DNA of 64,000 nt, taken from contig DHAP01000002.1 of NCBI GenBank assembly GCA_002397465.1, forward strand, positions 972-64,971, read 5' to 3'. The translations under genes and the position numbers were made by a program. Below are positions 44,450 to 52,063 of the stretch, piece after piece. Origin of the DNA: Caryophanales bacterium UBA4951. GTDB lineage: Bacteria; Bacillota_I; Bacilli_A; RFN20; CAG-826. Numbering within the stretch: position 1 is the stretch's first letter; each line of letters begins with the position of its first letter. The notes beneath the pieces were generated by a model. That model ran no database searches. It was given only the letters and a program-made list of their open reading frames with translations, and was not told the DNA's origin.

Positions 44450-47353
44450 ATGAATCTATCATCGATCACAGCCCGCAGCGTCTCTTTCTCGCCCTTCGAG
44501 AAAGTCACTTCTTTGTTTGGCTTAACTAGCTTTTCAGACGCCTGTTTGTATTCCTTTAAGAACGAGACATATCTTGGTTTTGTCGGCTTAACAAAGAAGG
44601 CTCCAATCATCAAGGCTTTGTTGGCCCACGAAGAAGTCCGTTCCTTTCTTGATGAAGAAGGACTAAATAAAGAAAGCGGATATTTAGATTCATCGTCGCT
44701 TCACTTTGCTGATAGAGAAGTCTCTCTTCCCGAAGCCATAAAAAAGATCGTCAATGAAGAAGTGGATGTCATCAAAGACTATGGTGGCTATCTAGATGAA
44801 GATGGCAACGAGCATCTAAATCTATTCTCACCAGAAGTCGGGCCTCATTATGGGGTCAATCTCTTACTGGGCTGGAGAGAGGAATATAAAGAGCCTTTGC
44901 TATCGACCCCCAAAAGCGTCGTCGACCAATACGGGCGCGGCTCCTTCAGAGGTGCCGCCAACTTTCAGGTCCTCGCCACGAGATGGGACATCAGGCCAGA
45001 GGAGAATGGGAATCCCTTCAACCGGCAGTTTTACATCCTTGAAAACAATAAGCAAATCTTCTACAGCGCGAACGTAAAAGAGAACGTTTTAGAGGCTTTT
45101 TGCGTCCATTATCCCGGTAAAAGCGTCATATCCTATGTTTTGAAAGATGGTTTAAAAATCGAAAGAACGATCTTTTTGCTCGACCAAAAGGAAGGTTTGC
45201 CAGAGGCGGTCGAAGCTCAAATCGTGAAACTCGTCTCCTCAAAGAAACGGCATTTAAGAATCGTCTTCACGGGGATGTTCGGCTTCTCAAATCCTGAGTG
45301 CCAGGAGGTCGATGTCGTCTATCAGACCTTGATCCATCAAAGCGAGGCCATCGTTGATTCGGATAATAACGTGGTGGCTCTTTCTCCTTCTTATTACCCA
45401 AGCTATTTCAAATACCAGATGAGGTTCGCGTCCATCGTATCGGGTGGAACATACATGGATTCTTTCTCCAATGACGTGAACTCCTTTTTAGGCAACGGGG
45501 ACATCAACCATCCAGATGGACTTATGCGTCTAGATTCATCCCTTCTATATAAAGGCGCCTCATTCTTCGCGATGGATAAAGACATCGATGTTGATGAATC
45601 TCCTAAATATGTCATTTCTTACGCTGGGATGGTCGATGCGGAGAAAGAAAAAGATCCAGACGCGCTTCTTAGAAAGAAGCTCGGGGCCTTGCTCAGCCTC
45701 TATCCTGACGAAAGAAGTCTCTTATCGGAGTTAGAGAGAAAAGAGAAAGCCTTCCATGACTATTCTTCTTTCTATCAAGCTCGTAGTGGCGATGAGGGCT
45801 ACATCTCCATGGTCAATCGAAATCTTGTCTATCAGAACATGTACCAGTCTTTTGTCTCCCGTTCCTTCGCCCAAACCCAAAAAGGTTACCGTGAGATAGG
45901 TTTTAGGGAGATCCAGGATCTATATGCCTCATTCCCTTATCTCATCAATTCAGGGCACAAGGATTTAGCAAAGGACTTGCTGGCCAAATGGATCGTTAAT
46001 GTCTACAAGATGGGCTATGCCAACCACAATTTCTTCTATGTCGGCAAAGAGCCAGGGCTCTGCAGCGACGATCAGATTTGGCTTCTTAAGGGCGTTGCGA
46101 CTTATATCTCTCTTTCTGAAGACATCGGCATACTTGATGAATCCTTTGAGATGGCGGATGGCTCATCTAGAAAGCTGATAGACACCATCGATGCCATCAT
46201 CACTTATTCAGGAATGATATCAATAGGGGAACACGACCTTCCTTTACTAGACTCCGCGGACTGGAATGACTGCCTTAAGATCGATGACGACCATCTACTG
46301 GGACCCGTTAAAGAAAAGGCTTATCTAAGACAGCTAAAAAGAAGCGGCGCCCCTTATGGGAGCAGGTTCATAAGCGAGCAAAGCGAATCAGTCATGAATG
46401 CCTTCTTACTCATTGAGGGGATGGACGAGATCCGTCCTTTCATCACGAAGGGCAAGTCGCTTCTAAAGAAGATAGACGACATCGAAAAGAGGATGAAAGC
46501 CTCACTCCATAAAAACGCCTTCATCAATGGTTATTACGCAAGAGTGTTGATCAATAGGAAACACCCAAAGAACGGCATAACTTATGTCGGGGCTCCTGGA
46601 GATGGCTTATCAAACAACAAAGAACTAGATAACGGTTCACTATATCTGAATTCCTTGTCATGGGCTTTATTAAGCGGAGTCAGCAATGAAGAAGAGACTA
46701 GAAGCATGCTTTGCCTTGCCAAGAAATACCTTAAGACCTCATCGGGATATAAGCTTTGCACGGATGAGGACCTCACTTTGACGGGGGCCAAGCAAGCGGC
46801 CACTTCGCATTATTATCCAGGGGACCGTGAGAATGGCGGAGTCTTCAAACACGCGGACATGATGTTCGTCTCAGCATTACTGAAAGGAAGCAAGTCATCA
46901 TTTAAGGACGAGATAAAAGGCGAGATGCTGGATGAGGCATATTTCACGATGGACATCGTCTATCCGTATCACGTCCTGCGCGATCCTTATATATATAAAG
47001 GCAACCCCCGTTTCTGCACCCAATACAACAATCCTTTGAATAAAGAGAACATCGGGCCGATGCTTTCAGGGACGGCGACCTGGACTCTTCTATCGATATT
47101 GTCCTCGAGCGGGGTGAGCTTTGCTAATGGTGGGCTTTCCTTCAAGCCGCGTCTATCTCTAGACGAGAAAGAAAGACGCTTCAGCCTTCATTTGCTTGAC
47201 GCCACCTATGATGTCAGCGTTTTTAAGGAGCAGGGGCGATACGCCTACGAGATCGCTTCGATGAATGTCGACGGAATGGAAATAGAACCATCGTCCGTGG
47301 TTAAGATAACTCGTGATGGAGCCTCGCATAAGATAAGCATCAAAATGCGATAG
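44450..47353 (+). CDS. GH94-family glycoside phosphorylase, long divergent form
   Basis: 967 residues from ATG 44450 (AAGGTGG 7 nt upstream; ATG 44444 also possible). GH94 features: N-terminal sandwich with YGVNLLLGWREEY and YGRGSFRGAANFQV, and barrel motif DSADWNDCLKID with Asp604, matching the catalytic ADWNDC of the other GH94 here. ENGGVFKHADMM corresponds to ENGAVFNHNNPW. It is about 160 residues longer than cellobiose phosphorylases and has a distinct N-terminus, so it belongs to another GH94 subgroup, perhaps 1,2-beta-oligoglucan phosphorylase or an unassigned activity. Cytoplasmic; would yield glucose 1-phosphate. Confidence 0.82.
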   Translation: MNLSSITARSVSFSPFEKVTSLFGLTSFSDACLYSFKNETYLGFVGLTKKAPIIKALLAHEEVRSFLDEEGLNKESGYLDSSSLHFADREVSLPEAIKKIVNEEVDVIKDYGGYLDEDGNEHLNLFSPEVGPHYGVNLLLGWREEYKEPLLSTPKSVVDQYGRGSFRGAANFQVLATRWDIRPEENGNPFNRQFYILENNKQIFYSANVKENVLEAFCVHYPGKSVISYVLKDGLKIERTIFLLDQKEGLPEAVEAQIVKLVSSKKRHLRIVFTGMFGFSNPECQEVDVVYQTLIHQSEAIVDSDNNVVALSPSYYPSYFKYQMRFASIVSGGTYMDSFSNDVNSFLGNGDINHPDGLMRLDSSLLYKGASFFAMDKDIDVDESPKYVISYAGMVDAEKEKDPDALLRKKLGALLSLYPDERSLLSELERKEKAFHDYSSFYQARSGDEGYISMVNRNLVYQNMYQSFVSRSFAQTQKGYREIGFREIQDLYASFPYLINSGHKDLAKDLLAKWIVNVYKMGYANHNFFYVGKEPGLCSDDQIWLLKGVATYISLSEDIGILDESFEMADGSSRKLIDTIDAIITYSGMISIGEHDLPLLDSADWNDCLKIDDDHLLGPVKEKAYLRQLKRSGAPYGSRFISEQSESVMNAFLLIEGMDEIRPFITKGKSLLKKIDDIEKRMKASLHKNAFINGYYARVLINRKHPKNGITYVGAPGDGLSNNKELDNGSLYLNSLSWALLSGVSNEEETRSMLCLAKKYLKTSSGYKLCTDEDLTLTGAKQAATSHYYPGDRENGGVFKHADMMFVSALLKGSKSSFKDEIKGEMLDEAYFTMDIVYPYHVLRDPYIYKGNPRFCTQYNNPLNKENIGPMLSGTATWTLLSILSSSGVSFANGGLSFKPRLSLDEKERRFSLHLLDATYDVSVFKEQGRYAYEIASMNVDGMEIEPSSVVKITRDGASHKISIKMR

Positions 47354-47360
47354 GGGATTC

Positions 47361-47390
47361 TTGTAAAAATCCTCTTTTAGCGGGTATAAT
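47361..47390 (+). promoter_or_regulatory. tRNA-Leu promoter
   Basis: TTGTAA (47361-47366), 18 bp, TATAAT (47385-47390), ending 10 bp before the mature tRNA 5' end. Confidence 0.7.
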
Positions 47391-47400
47391 CTTTACCCGT

Positions 47401-47484
47401 GGGCCCGTGGCGGAATGGCAGACGCGTTAGACTTAGGATCTAATAGGGCAACCTGTGCAAGTTCAAGTCTTGTCGGGCCCACCA
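47401..47484 (+). tRNA. tRNA-Leu (anticodon TAG), CCA encoded
   Basis: 84 nt. The acceptor GGGCCCG pairs with CGGGCCC, the discriminator is A and CCA is encoded. The anticodon stem TTAGA/TCTAA encloses CTTAGGA, giving TAG. A long variable arm (GGGCAACC region) and a T arm with GTTCAAGT are present, as in class II leucine tRNAs. Its last 53 nt form the left attachment repeat of the island that follows. Confidence 0.95.
47432..47484 (+). repeat. attL-like repeat: 3' end of intact tRNA-Leu
   Basis: 53 nt from CTTAGGATCT to the final CCA, identical base for base to 57074-57126. Integration into a tRNA 3' end duplicates this segment and keeps the tRNA functional. Confidence 0.9.
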
Positions 47485-47491
47485 TAAAAAT

Positions 47492-47520
47492 AAGGTTCAG
47501 AGTAATCTGATCCTTTTTTT
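47492..47520 (+). terminator. Terminator after tRNA-Leu
   Basis: AAGGTTCAGA and TCTGATCCTT form a stem with one T-T mismatch, followed by seven T. Confidence 0.75.
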
Positions 47521-47549
47521 GAAGTCGTTTTCAATGATTTTTGAAAAGT

Positions 47550-48845
47550 TCAGACCGTGAGACATCCGACGGGGATGACATAAACTCCATCTGTGCGCCG
47601 GTAGGCCATTCCTTCGTCTGTGATAACGGCCAAAAAACTAGGAAGGGGCAATTTTTCGTTCGGGAATTTCAAATTATGCTCTTGGTAAAGAGGTTTAAAG
47701 GCCAAAAGTCCTTTTGCCCCGTCCTCGATGAACTTTGACCCACATTTGCATTCAAATAATGCATAGCGGCCATCAGGCAAATGGATGGTAAAATCCGCTT
47801 CTAAGCTATAGCGATCATGGTATTGCCGCAGTTCACCACCGAGCATTTCTGCATACACGCCAAGTTCTTTGCCACAAAGACACTCAAAGAAAAATCCCCG
47901 CGATTTCGGGTCATTTTCCAAGTCCCCCGGCCCGATGCCTAAAGCGGCGCAGGCGATTGCAGGGTCAAAGAACTCTTTTTTAGAAAGGCTTCTTATCGCA
48001 GTCTTGCTGCGGATACTCGGTGAATAGGAAGGGACTTCCTTGATGACATAAAGTTTTTGGAGGCCATCGTAATAATCATAAAAAGTGGTCGCCGACAGCG
48101 AGGAATCGTTCGCATTGACATCCGCAATGATGGTCTTATTTTCGACATAGGTGGAAATGTTTCTGGCAAAGGAACGCAAAATTGATCTTGTGGTCTCGGG
48201 AGAAAGGTCCTTTCCGGTCGCCTCTTGGATGTCACTTTCCGCGATGCTGGCCAAAGCTTGCTTTCCGAAAATGGAAGGATCGGCGTATTCTCTCGTGAAT
48301 GCGGCTGGGAATCCGCCCAAAACGATTTGCTTGCTGATGGCTTGCCGGTCCAACGGCGAGATTGCCCCAATGTTTTGCTCAGGGTTGGCAAATAGAGAAG
48401 CCAAGGAGACTTCGCAATTAGATAAATGTGATTCGGCAAAAGAAAGAGTGGACATAGTCACTTTGGCGATTCGCATGCTGCCCGTGTGAATGGTTGTTCC
48501 TTTTTTGGGGGCTCTGGAACCCGTCAAAATATAGAGGTTCCCTTTATTCTCTTTATCAATTGAAGTTTTTGCGGCATCCCAAACTTCGGGATATTTCTGC
48601 CATTCATCAACGAGATGGGGGCGTTTGCCTTCCAAGAATAAAGCCGGATTGGTGGCGGCAATTGCCTGGTAAGAACTTTCTTTGCTTTTATCGCCGAAAT
48701 AAATAGCGCTTTCGGCAAGCTGTTCAGCGGTGGTTGTCTTTCCGCACCACTTAGGGCCCCGAATGAGCACTGCCCCAAATGTTTTCAGCAAGGAAGACAG
48801 CTGTTTATCAGCAAGTCTTGGGATGTAGTTATCGATTGTTTTCAT
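47550..48845 (-). CDS. DUF4143-type AAA ATPase
   Basis: 431 residues. Walker A is RGPKWCGKTTTAEQL (about 31-45), Walker B-like HLVDEWQKYPEVWD, ILTGSRAPKKGT is the sensor region and the C-terminal DUF4143 domain carries a PD-(D/E)xK-like pattern: EADFTIHLPDGRYALFECK. These orphan ATPases are widespread and frequently mobile; their role (defence, restriction-like or regulatory) is not established. The promoter (TTGAAC-17-GATAAT) ends 6 nt before the ATG, with no ribosome site, suggesting a leaderless message. Tandem 23-bp repeats lie immediately upstream of the -35. Confidence 0.88.
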   Translation of the reverse strand: MKTIDNYIPRLADKQLSSLLKTFGAVLIRGPKWCGKTTTAEQLAESAIYFGDKSKESSYQAIAATNPALFLEGKRPHLVDEWQKYPEVWDAAKTSIDKENKGNLYILTGSRAPKKGTTIHTGSMRIAKVTMSTLSFAESHLSNCEVSLASLFANPEQNIGAISPLDRQAISKQIVLGGFPAAFTREYADPSIFGKQALASIAESDIQEATGKDLSPETTRSILRSFARNISTYVENKTIIADVNANDSSLSATTFYDYYDGLQKLYVIKEVPSYSPSIRSKTAIRSLSKKEFFDPAIACAALGIGPGDLENDPKSRGFFFECLCGKELGVYAEMLGGELRQYHDRYSLEADFTIHLPDGRYALFECKCGSKFIEDGAKGLLAFKPLYQEHNLKFPNEKLPLPSFLAVITDEGMAYRRTDGVYVIPVGCLTV

Positions 48846-48851
48846 GATTAA

Positions 48852-48880
48852 ATTATCATCTTTTTAATTGTTTCGTTCAA
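48852..48880 (-). promoter_or_regulatory. Promoter of the DUF4143 gene
   Basis: Minus strand TTGAAC (48880-48875), 17 bp, GATAAT (48857-48852). The ATG at 48845 is 6 nt after the -10. Confidence 0.7.
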
Positions 48881-48887
48881 TAGTAAA

Positions 48888-48950
48888 CGAATATATTTGC
48901 GGTATTTCGGCGAATATATTTGCTGTATTCGGACGAAGATATTTGCGCTG
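48888..48950. repeat. 23-bp tandem repeats (2.7 copies) upstream of the DUF4143 promoter
   Basis: Units 48888-48910, 48911-48933 and partial 48934-48950, each starting CGAATATATTTGC (third copy CGAAGATATTTGC). They begin 7 bp upstream of the -35 and look like a cooperative regulator-binding array. Confidence 0.8.
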
Positions 48951-48960
48951 CCTCCCGCAG

Positions 48961-49293
48961 GTGGTGAAACGGATCGTGCTTGACGGGACCCATTTCCTTT
49001 CATTCCAATCGGGACCGGCTGAGCGCTATGTGACGCTCTTCCGCTTCGAGAGCAAGGACCTCTATGAGAGCGCCAAACTTTTCCGTCAGGACAAAGAGGA
49101 CCGTGAGATTGAAGGGGATGGCGTGGTCGGCAAGGAGTGGCTCATCGATGTCAGGGATGCCATCAAAACAGAGACGTCAAAACTGGGAAAGCATCCTTCG
49201 GAGGACGAGGCCGGCGCAGCCATCGAATCCGTTTTCAAGAAGCTCACCCCAGGCGTAGACAAAGTTCGAACCGATCCCCGGGGGAAGCCATAG
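48961..49293 (+). pseudogene. Unrecognised coding remnant at the end of island module 1
   Basis: An open frame runs from 48868 to 49293, but its first 30 codons are the tandem repeats. From about 48961 the product (VVKRIVLDGTHFLSF ... LFRFESKDLYESAKLF ... LIDVRDAIKTETSKLGKHPS) has ordinary protein-like composition with charged helices. There is no ribosome site and no clear start, so it is probably the 3' part of a truncated gene. I do not recognise the family. Confidence 0.45.
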
Positions 49294-49479
49294 ACCGCTG
49301 AACAATCTTTGGGCCGTTTCTCCTAGAAAATAGGCGGATTCGAATCGCCCGAACGCCAACCGCGATCGGATGGTTGGATTAATCCGCGGACGGGCGGTGA
49401 TGCGGACGAAGAAAAAGTTTAGGAAGCGTCGGTGTTTTGACGCTTGTAACCCTGTTCCTTTCCTTGATAAAATGCTTAT

Positions 49480-49719
49480 GGGAACGGAGGCCGCTCCCAG
49501 ACGAACCGGCCCACGTTTCTCCGAAGCCCGCAAAAGGGCATTCGGCCCCTTAGACTTAGCGGTCCGCGTTTCGTCCGCATTCCGTCCGCACCCTGGCTTC
49601 CGCCAAAGGGAACGGAAGGGTACGCCCTGCTGCGGACAAATAAGAATCCCTCGCCGATTACGAGACATTCTTCCCCAAAAGGAAATGAAAGGACACACCC
49701 TTTCAAACCGCTAAAAAGA
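49480..49719 (+). repeat. Conserved island right end, copy A
   Basis: Contains GGGAACGGAGGCCGCTCCC (49480-49498, hairpin-forming), GTCCGCATTCCGTCCGCAC (49573-49591) and TGCGGACAAATAAGAA (49631-49646), the last 89 bp before the tRNA-like CTTAGGATC. All three have counterparts in copy B. Additional GTCCGC copies occur at 49562-49567. The 190 bp before it (49294-49479) contain TGCGGAC-type motifs but no gene. Confidence 0.7.
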
Positions 49720-49773
49720 CTTAGGATCCTTTGGTTAACAGCCATGCAGGTTCAAATCCTGTCAGGCGCACCA
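49720..49773 (+). repeat. Truncated tRNA-Leu 3' end (divergent), internal att-like site
   Basis: CTTAGGATCC through GGCGCACCA: anticodon-loop to CCA end of a leucine tRNA with T arm GCAGGTTCAAATCCTGT. It begins at the same base as the 53-bp repeats but differs in variable arm, T stem and acceptor (AGGCGCA instead of CGGGCCCA), so it came from another tRNA-Leu gene. Confidence 0.8.
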
Positions 49774-49782
49774 AAACAAGCA

Positions 49783-49813
49783 AAACTCCGGCTTCGACTT
49801 GCCGGAGTTTTTT
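49783..49813 (+). terminator. Terminator carried with the tRNA-Leu fragment
   Basis: AAACTCCGGC (49783-49792) pairs with GCCGGAGTTT (49801-49810), followed by TTT. Confidence 0.8.
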
Positions 49814-49827
49814 CATGAGACTTGGTT

Positions 49828-50081
49828 TTATAGATTCCTAACTGGCTCTGCCGTGAGAAACGTCACGGTTTTGGCTGCAATGCGCAACAGTTCCTTTTGC
49901 TCTTTCGAAAGTTTGCCCTCCGACAGCGGCGTCTCATACTCTCGGAAAATATACTCGGTAATTTCACTGATGTTGTCGTCGTTCAACTCGTTGATTTTCA
50001 TTTCGGGGAATATTTTGCTTTCTAAAAAACGATCGATGTCGCTAGGCAGGGGTAGTTAATGCTCAGTTTGTTTTTGACCAT
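49828..50081 (-). pseudogene. Small helical protein, paralogue 3, frameshifted
   Basis: Minus strand. The ATG at 50081 gives MVKNKLSINYP, then the frame must shift by one base at the C run 50049-50052 to continue LPSDIDRFLESKIFPEMKI ... DDNISEITEYI ... YETPLSEGKLSKEQKELL, ending at TAA 49828. The combined 84 residues align along their length with the product of 50522-50770 (FLDQYVSGKMTL, DDNIESVIEFI, YENPLSQ, LSKESKRLLDLA). Loss of one C explains the break. It lies 15 nt downstream of paralogue 2, so the cluster is or was an operon. Confidence 0.75.
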
Positions 50082-50096
50082 GCTCTTTTGCTCTTT

Positions 50097-50366
50097 TTAA
50101 AAATCCCCTCTGGCACTGTTGATGGTTTTGTTGATCGAGGCTGCCATTTCGAGGTATTGGGATTCTTTTTTTGTAAGTTTTTTCGCATCAAATTTGTCCG
50201 CATAAGAAATTTCGACATTTGTGCAAAAGTCAACGATTTCAAGATAGTTGTCTTGAGTGATTTTGGAAATACCAAGTTTCGGCATGATCTCCGTGTTTAA
50301 AAAATTCATTTGCTCTGTTGAAAAACTTAAATATTTAGCCAATTCATCGGAAATAATTTTGCCCAT
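50097..50366 (-). CDS. Small helical protein, paralogue 2, function unknown
   Basis: 89 residues from ATG 50366 (AAAGG 5 nt upstream; a start at 50387 would add seven residues). It shares with its two neighbours the plan FLNTEIMPKLGI, DNYLEIVDF, LTKKESQYLEMAASI: alpha-helical, charged, no membrane segment. The size and helical content recall small immunity or antitoxin-like proteins, but no family is recognised and no partner toxin is adjacent. Confidence 0.7.
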   Translation of the reverse strand: MGKIISDELAKYLSFSTEQMNFLNTEIMPKLGISKITQDNYLEIVDFCTNVEISYADKFDAKKLTKKESQYLEMAASINKTINSARGDF

Positions 50367-50521
50367 TGTTGCCTTTCTTCTTTCCATAATTGTGTCTCTT
50401 TGATGAGCTCTCTAAAACGGTAGTGTCTAAACGTTTTCAGTATCACGACTCGTTGAGCGAATGTCCGTTACCGCATTTCTGCTAATGCACTTCGCTTTTG
50501 TAGGAAGGCGGGGGATCTTCA

Positions 50522-50770
50522 TCATTGGTAGGCTTTTGTTGATAATTCCGTGATTGCGTTGGAAGCAAGATCGAGGAGCCTCTTCGATTCCTTCGATAGA
50601 TGTTTGTCTTGGCTAAGCGGATTTTCGTAATTGTCGGCGATGAACTCGATGACGCTTTCGATGTTGTCATCATCGATTTCAGTTAAAGTCATTTTTCCGG
50701 AAACGTATTGGTCCAGAAAAGAAACGACTTCTTTTGAAGGGGTGTATTTGTTGCTGAGATTGAATTTCAT
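50522..50770 (-). CDS. Small helical protein, paralogue 1, function unknown
   Basis: 82 residues; strong ribosome site (GAGGAAAAGC region, 8 nt before ATG 50770). The product, MKFNLSNKYTPSKEVVSFLD to LSKESKRLLDLASNAITEL, is acidic and helical, best preserved of the three copies. It is first in the minus-strand cluster; a 135-bp gap without a terminator separates it from paralogue 2. Confidence 0.72.
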   Translation of the reverse strand: MKFNLSNKYTPSKEVVSFLDQYVSGKMTLTEIDDDNIESVIEFIADNYENPLSQDKHLSKESKRLLDLASNAITELSTKAYQ

Positions 50771-50965
50771 TTGCTTTTCCTCCTCAATAACTTACTTAAT
50801 AGTTTAGACGAGAAATGCCAAGCGTTGGTAACAAAATTATCTTTCGTTAGATGACAATCTCAACGCAACATAACTCTTTAATTTCGATTAATTCTGAAGT
50901 TTTTCATTTTTTGTTGCGTTGAAGTTGACCACATTTACGCGTAATATTCGATATTATGATAATGC

Positions 50966-50995
50966 TTTACAGCGATTATTTGCTAATGATACAAT
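50966..50995 (+). promoter_or_regulatory. Promoter of the secreted protein gene
   Basis: TTTACA (50966-50971), 18 bp, TACAAT (50990-50995). GGAGG follows at about 51009 before ATG 51022. Confidence 0.6.
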
Positions 50996-51021
50996 AGAAT
51001 ATACCAACGGAGGTTCTTCCT

Positions 51022-51636
51022 ATGAAAAAAAGACTTGTGTCCTATATTCTTATCACTGTTTTAGCTTTTGGTGGTATGTTAGGCATTACTGCAGTTCGCA
51101 ACAACGGTTTCATTAATAATGTCCACGCCGACAAAACTGAAGGCTTATCTTCGATTGCCTTTACAATTGCTAAAGTTGGCACCTATGCTTATCAAGCAGA
51201 CGGGATGCATGATACTCGCGATAATTTGAGTCCAAACAAATCGATACTTGATGAAATGAACAACAATAACGGCTTGGTAACATCAATAAGTAATTTGCAA
51301 ACTGTTTATCCTGGGAATTCATCAGGTGGTCCTGGTGCTGCATCTGACGCCTTAAAATTTGGTGGTTCTAGCGCCGTTGGAACATTGACTTTATCAACTC
51401 AACACGTAATTCACAAAGTTGTTATTAGATTTGCTACTTGGTCTGCTACTAAGAATTCACAACTTAAAGTAAACGACGTGGCTGGTGTCGCTGTTGCAAG
51501 ACAAGCTTACGATGACGAGACATTTACTTTATCGACACCAAGTGATTCAATAACTATTGCCTCCCTATATCCATCGAGCGGAGACCGTCGGCTTTTAATC
51601 AGTCGAATCGATTTATATCATTATTGCAGTATATAA
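51022..51636 (+). CDS. Secreted protein with C-terminal jelly-roll-like domain, AT-rich
   Basis: 204 residues; a cleavable signal peptide (MKKRLVSYILITVLAFGGMLGI, cleavage likely near VHADK). The C-terminal half (GAASDALKFGGSSAVGTLTL STQ ... IHKVVIRFATWSATKNSQLKVNDV ... RRLLISRIDLYHY) resembles a small beta-sandwich domain found repeatedly in surface proteins of gut Bacilli with Ig-like repeats. Here it stands alone. Codon usage is more AT-rich than chromosomal genes of the window, pointing to transfer. It may bind carbohydrate or the cell surface; uncertain. Confidence 0.75.
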   Translation: MKKRLVSYILITVLAFGGMLGITAVRNNGFINNVHADKTEGLSSIAFTIAKVGTYAYQADGMHDTRDNLSPNKSILDEMNNNNGLVTSISNLQTVYPGNSSGGPGAASDALKFGGSSAVGTLTLSTQHVIHKVVIRFATWSATKNSQLKVNDVAGVAVARQAYDDETFTLSTPSDSITIASLYPSSGDRRLLISRIDLYHYCSI

Positions 51637-52063
51637 ACTTGCAATCAAGTGAATTTCGGTTCTGGTAAATCCGTCGTGGAATACAAAAAAAGTGTCCACG
51701 TTGTATTTAACAGAATCTGAATTAACTGGGGAGGGGCTGTTAGAACCAATTATCAAGGCTTTTTTTGTGCTTAAAACGCTAAAAATAGGCCATTTAATAC
51801 TGATTTCTATGATTTTCGGTGATAGTTAATGGTTTTCAGGGCAAAAAATAGGGGGAAATATATACTATTGAAAACCTACTAGTTGAACGATTAGGGGGCG
51901 GGGTTGCACGATTGATCGATTACACGAATATTTGTATTCTTTGACGCAACCTTTGCCAAAATTGTCTTTAATTACTCGCTAAAAAATAGCGAAAAATGAA
52001 CAAAAAACGACCTAAATTGGTCGTTTTTTGTTAATTTTGATTATGAGTTCGATTAGCTAATGC
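51637..52063. other. AT-rich non-coding stretch between secreted protein and transposase
   Basis: No gene is supported. It ends with the hairpin at 52002-52029. The left end of the transposase element should lie here, but its terminal inverted repeats could not be identified by eye. Confidence 0.5.
52002..52029. terminator. Bidirectional terminator
   Basis: AAAAAACGACC and GGTCGTTTTTT form an 11-bp stem with A and T flanks usable in both directions; it would end the transposase message. Confidence 0.8.

Noticed and set aside
48888..48950. CRISPR-like repeats
   Set aside because: The 23-bp units are contiguous without spacers, fewer than three copies, and no cas genes are present.
49294..49479. 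Coding sequence in the GC-rich part of island module 1
   Set aside because: Open frames on both strands have no start signals or family resemblance; the region is better explained as part of the conserved element end.
49799..50059. Plus-strand 86-codon frame
   Set aside because: It is antisense to the frameshifted paralogue 3, whose minus-strand sequence aligns with two neighbours.
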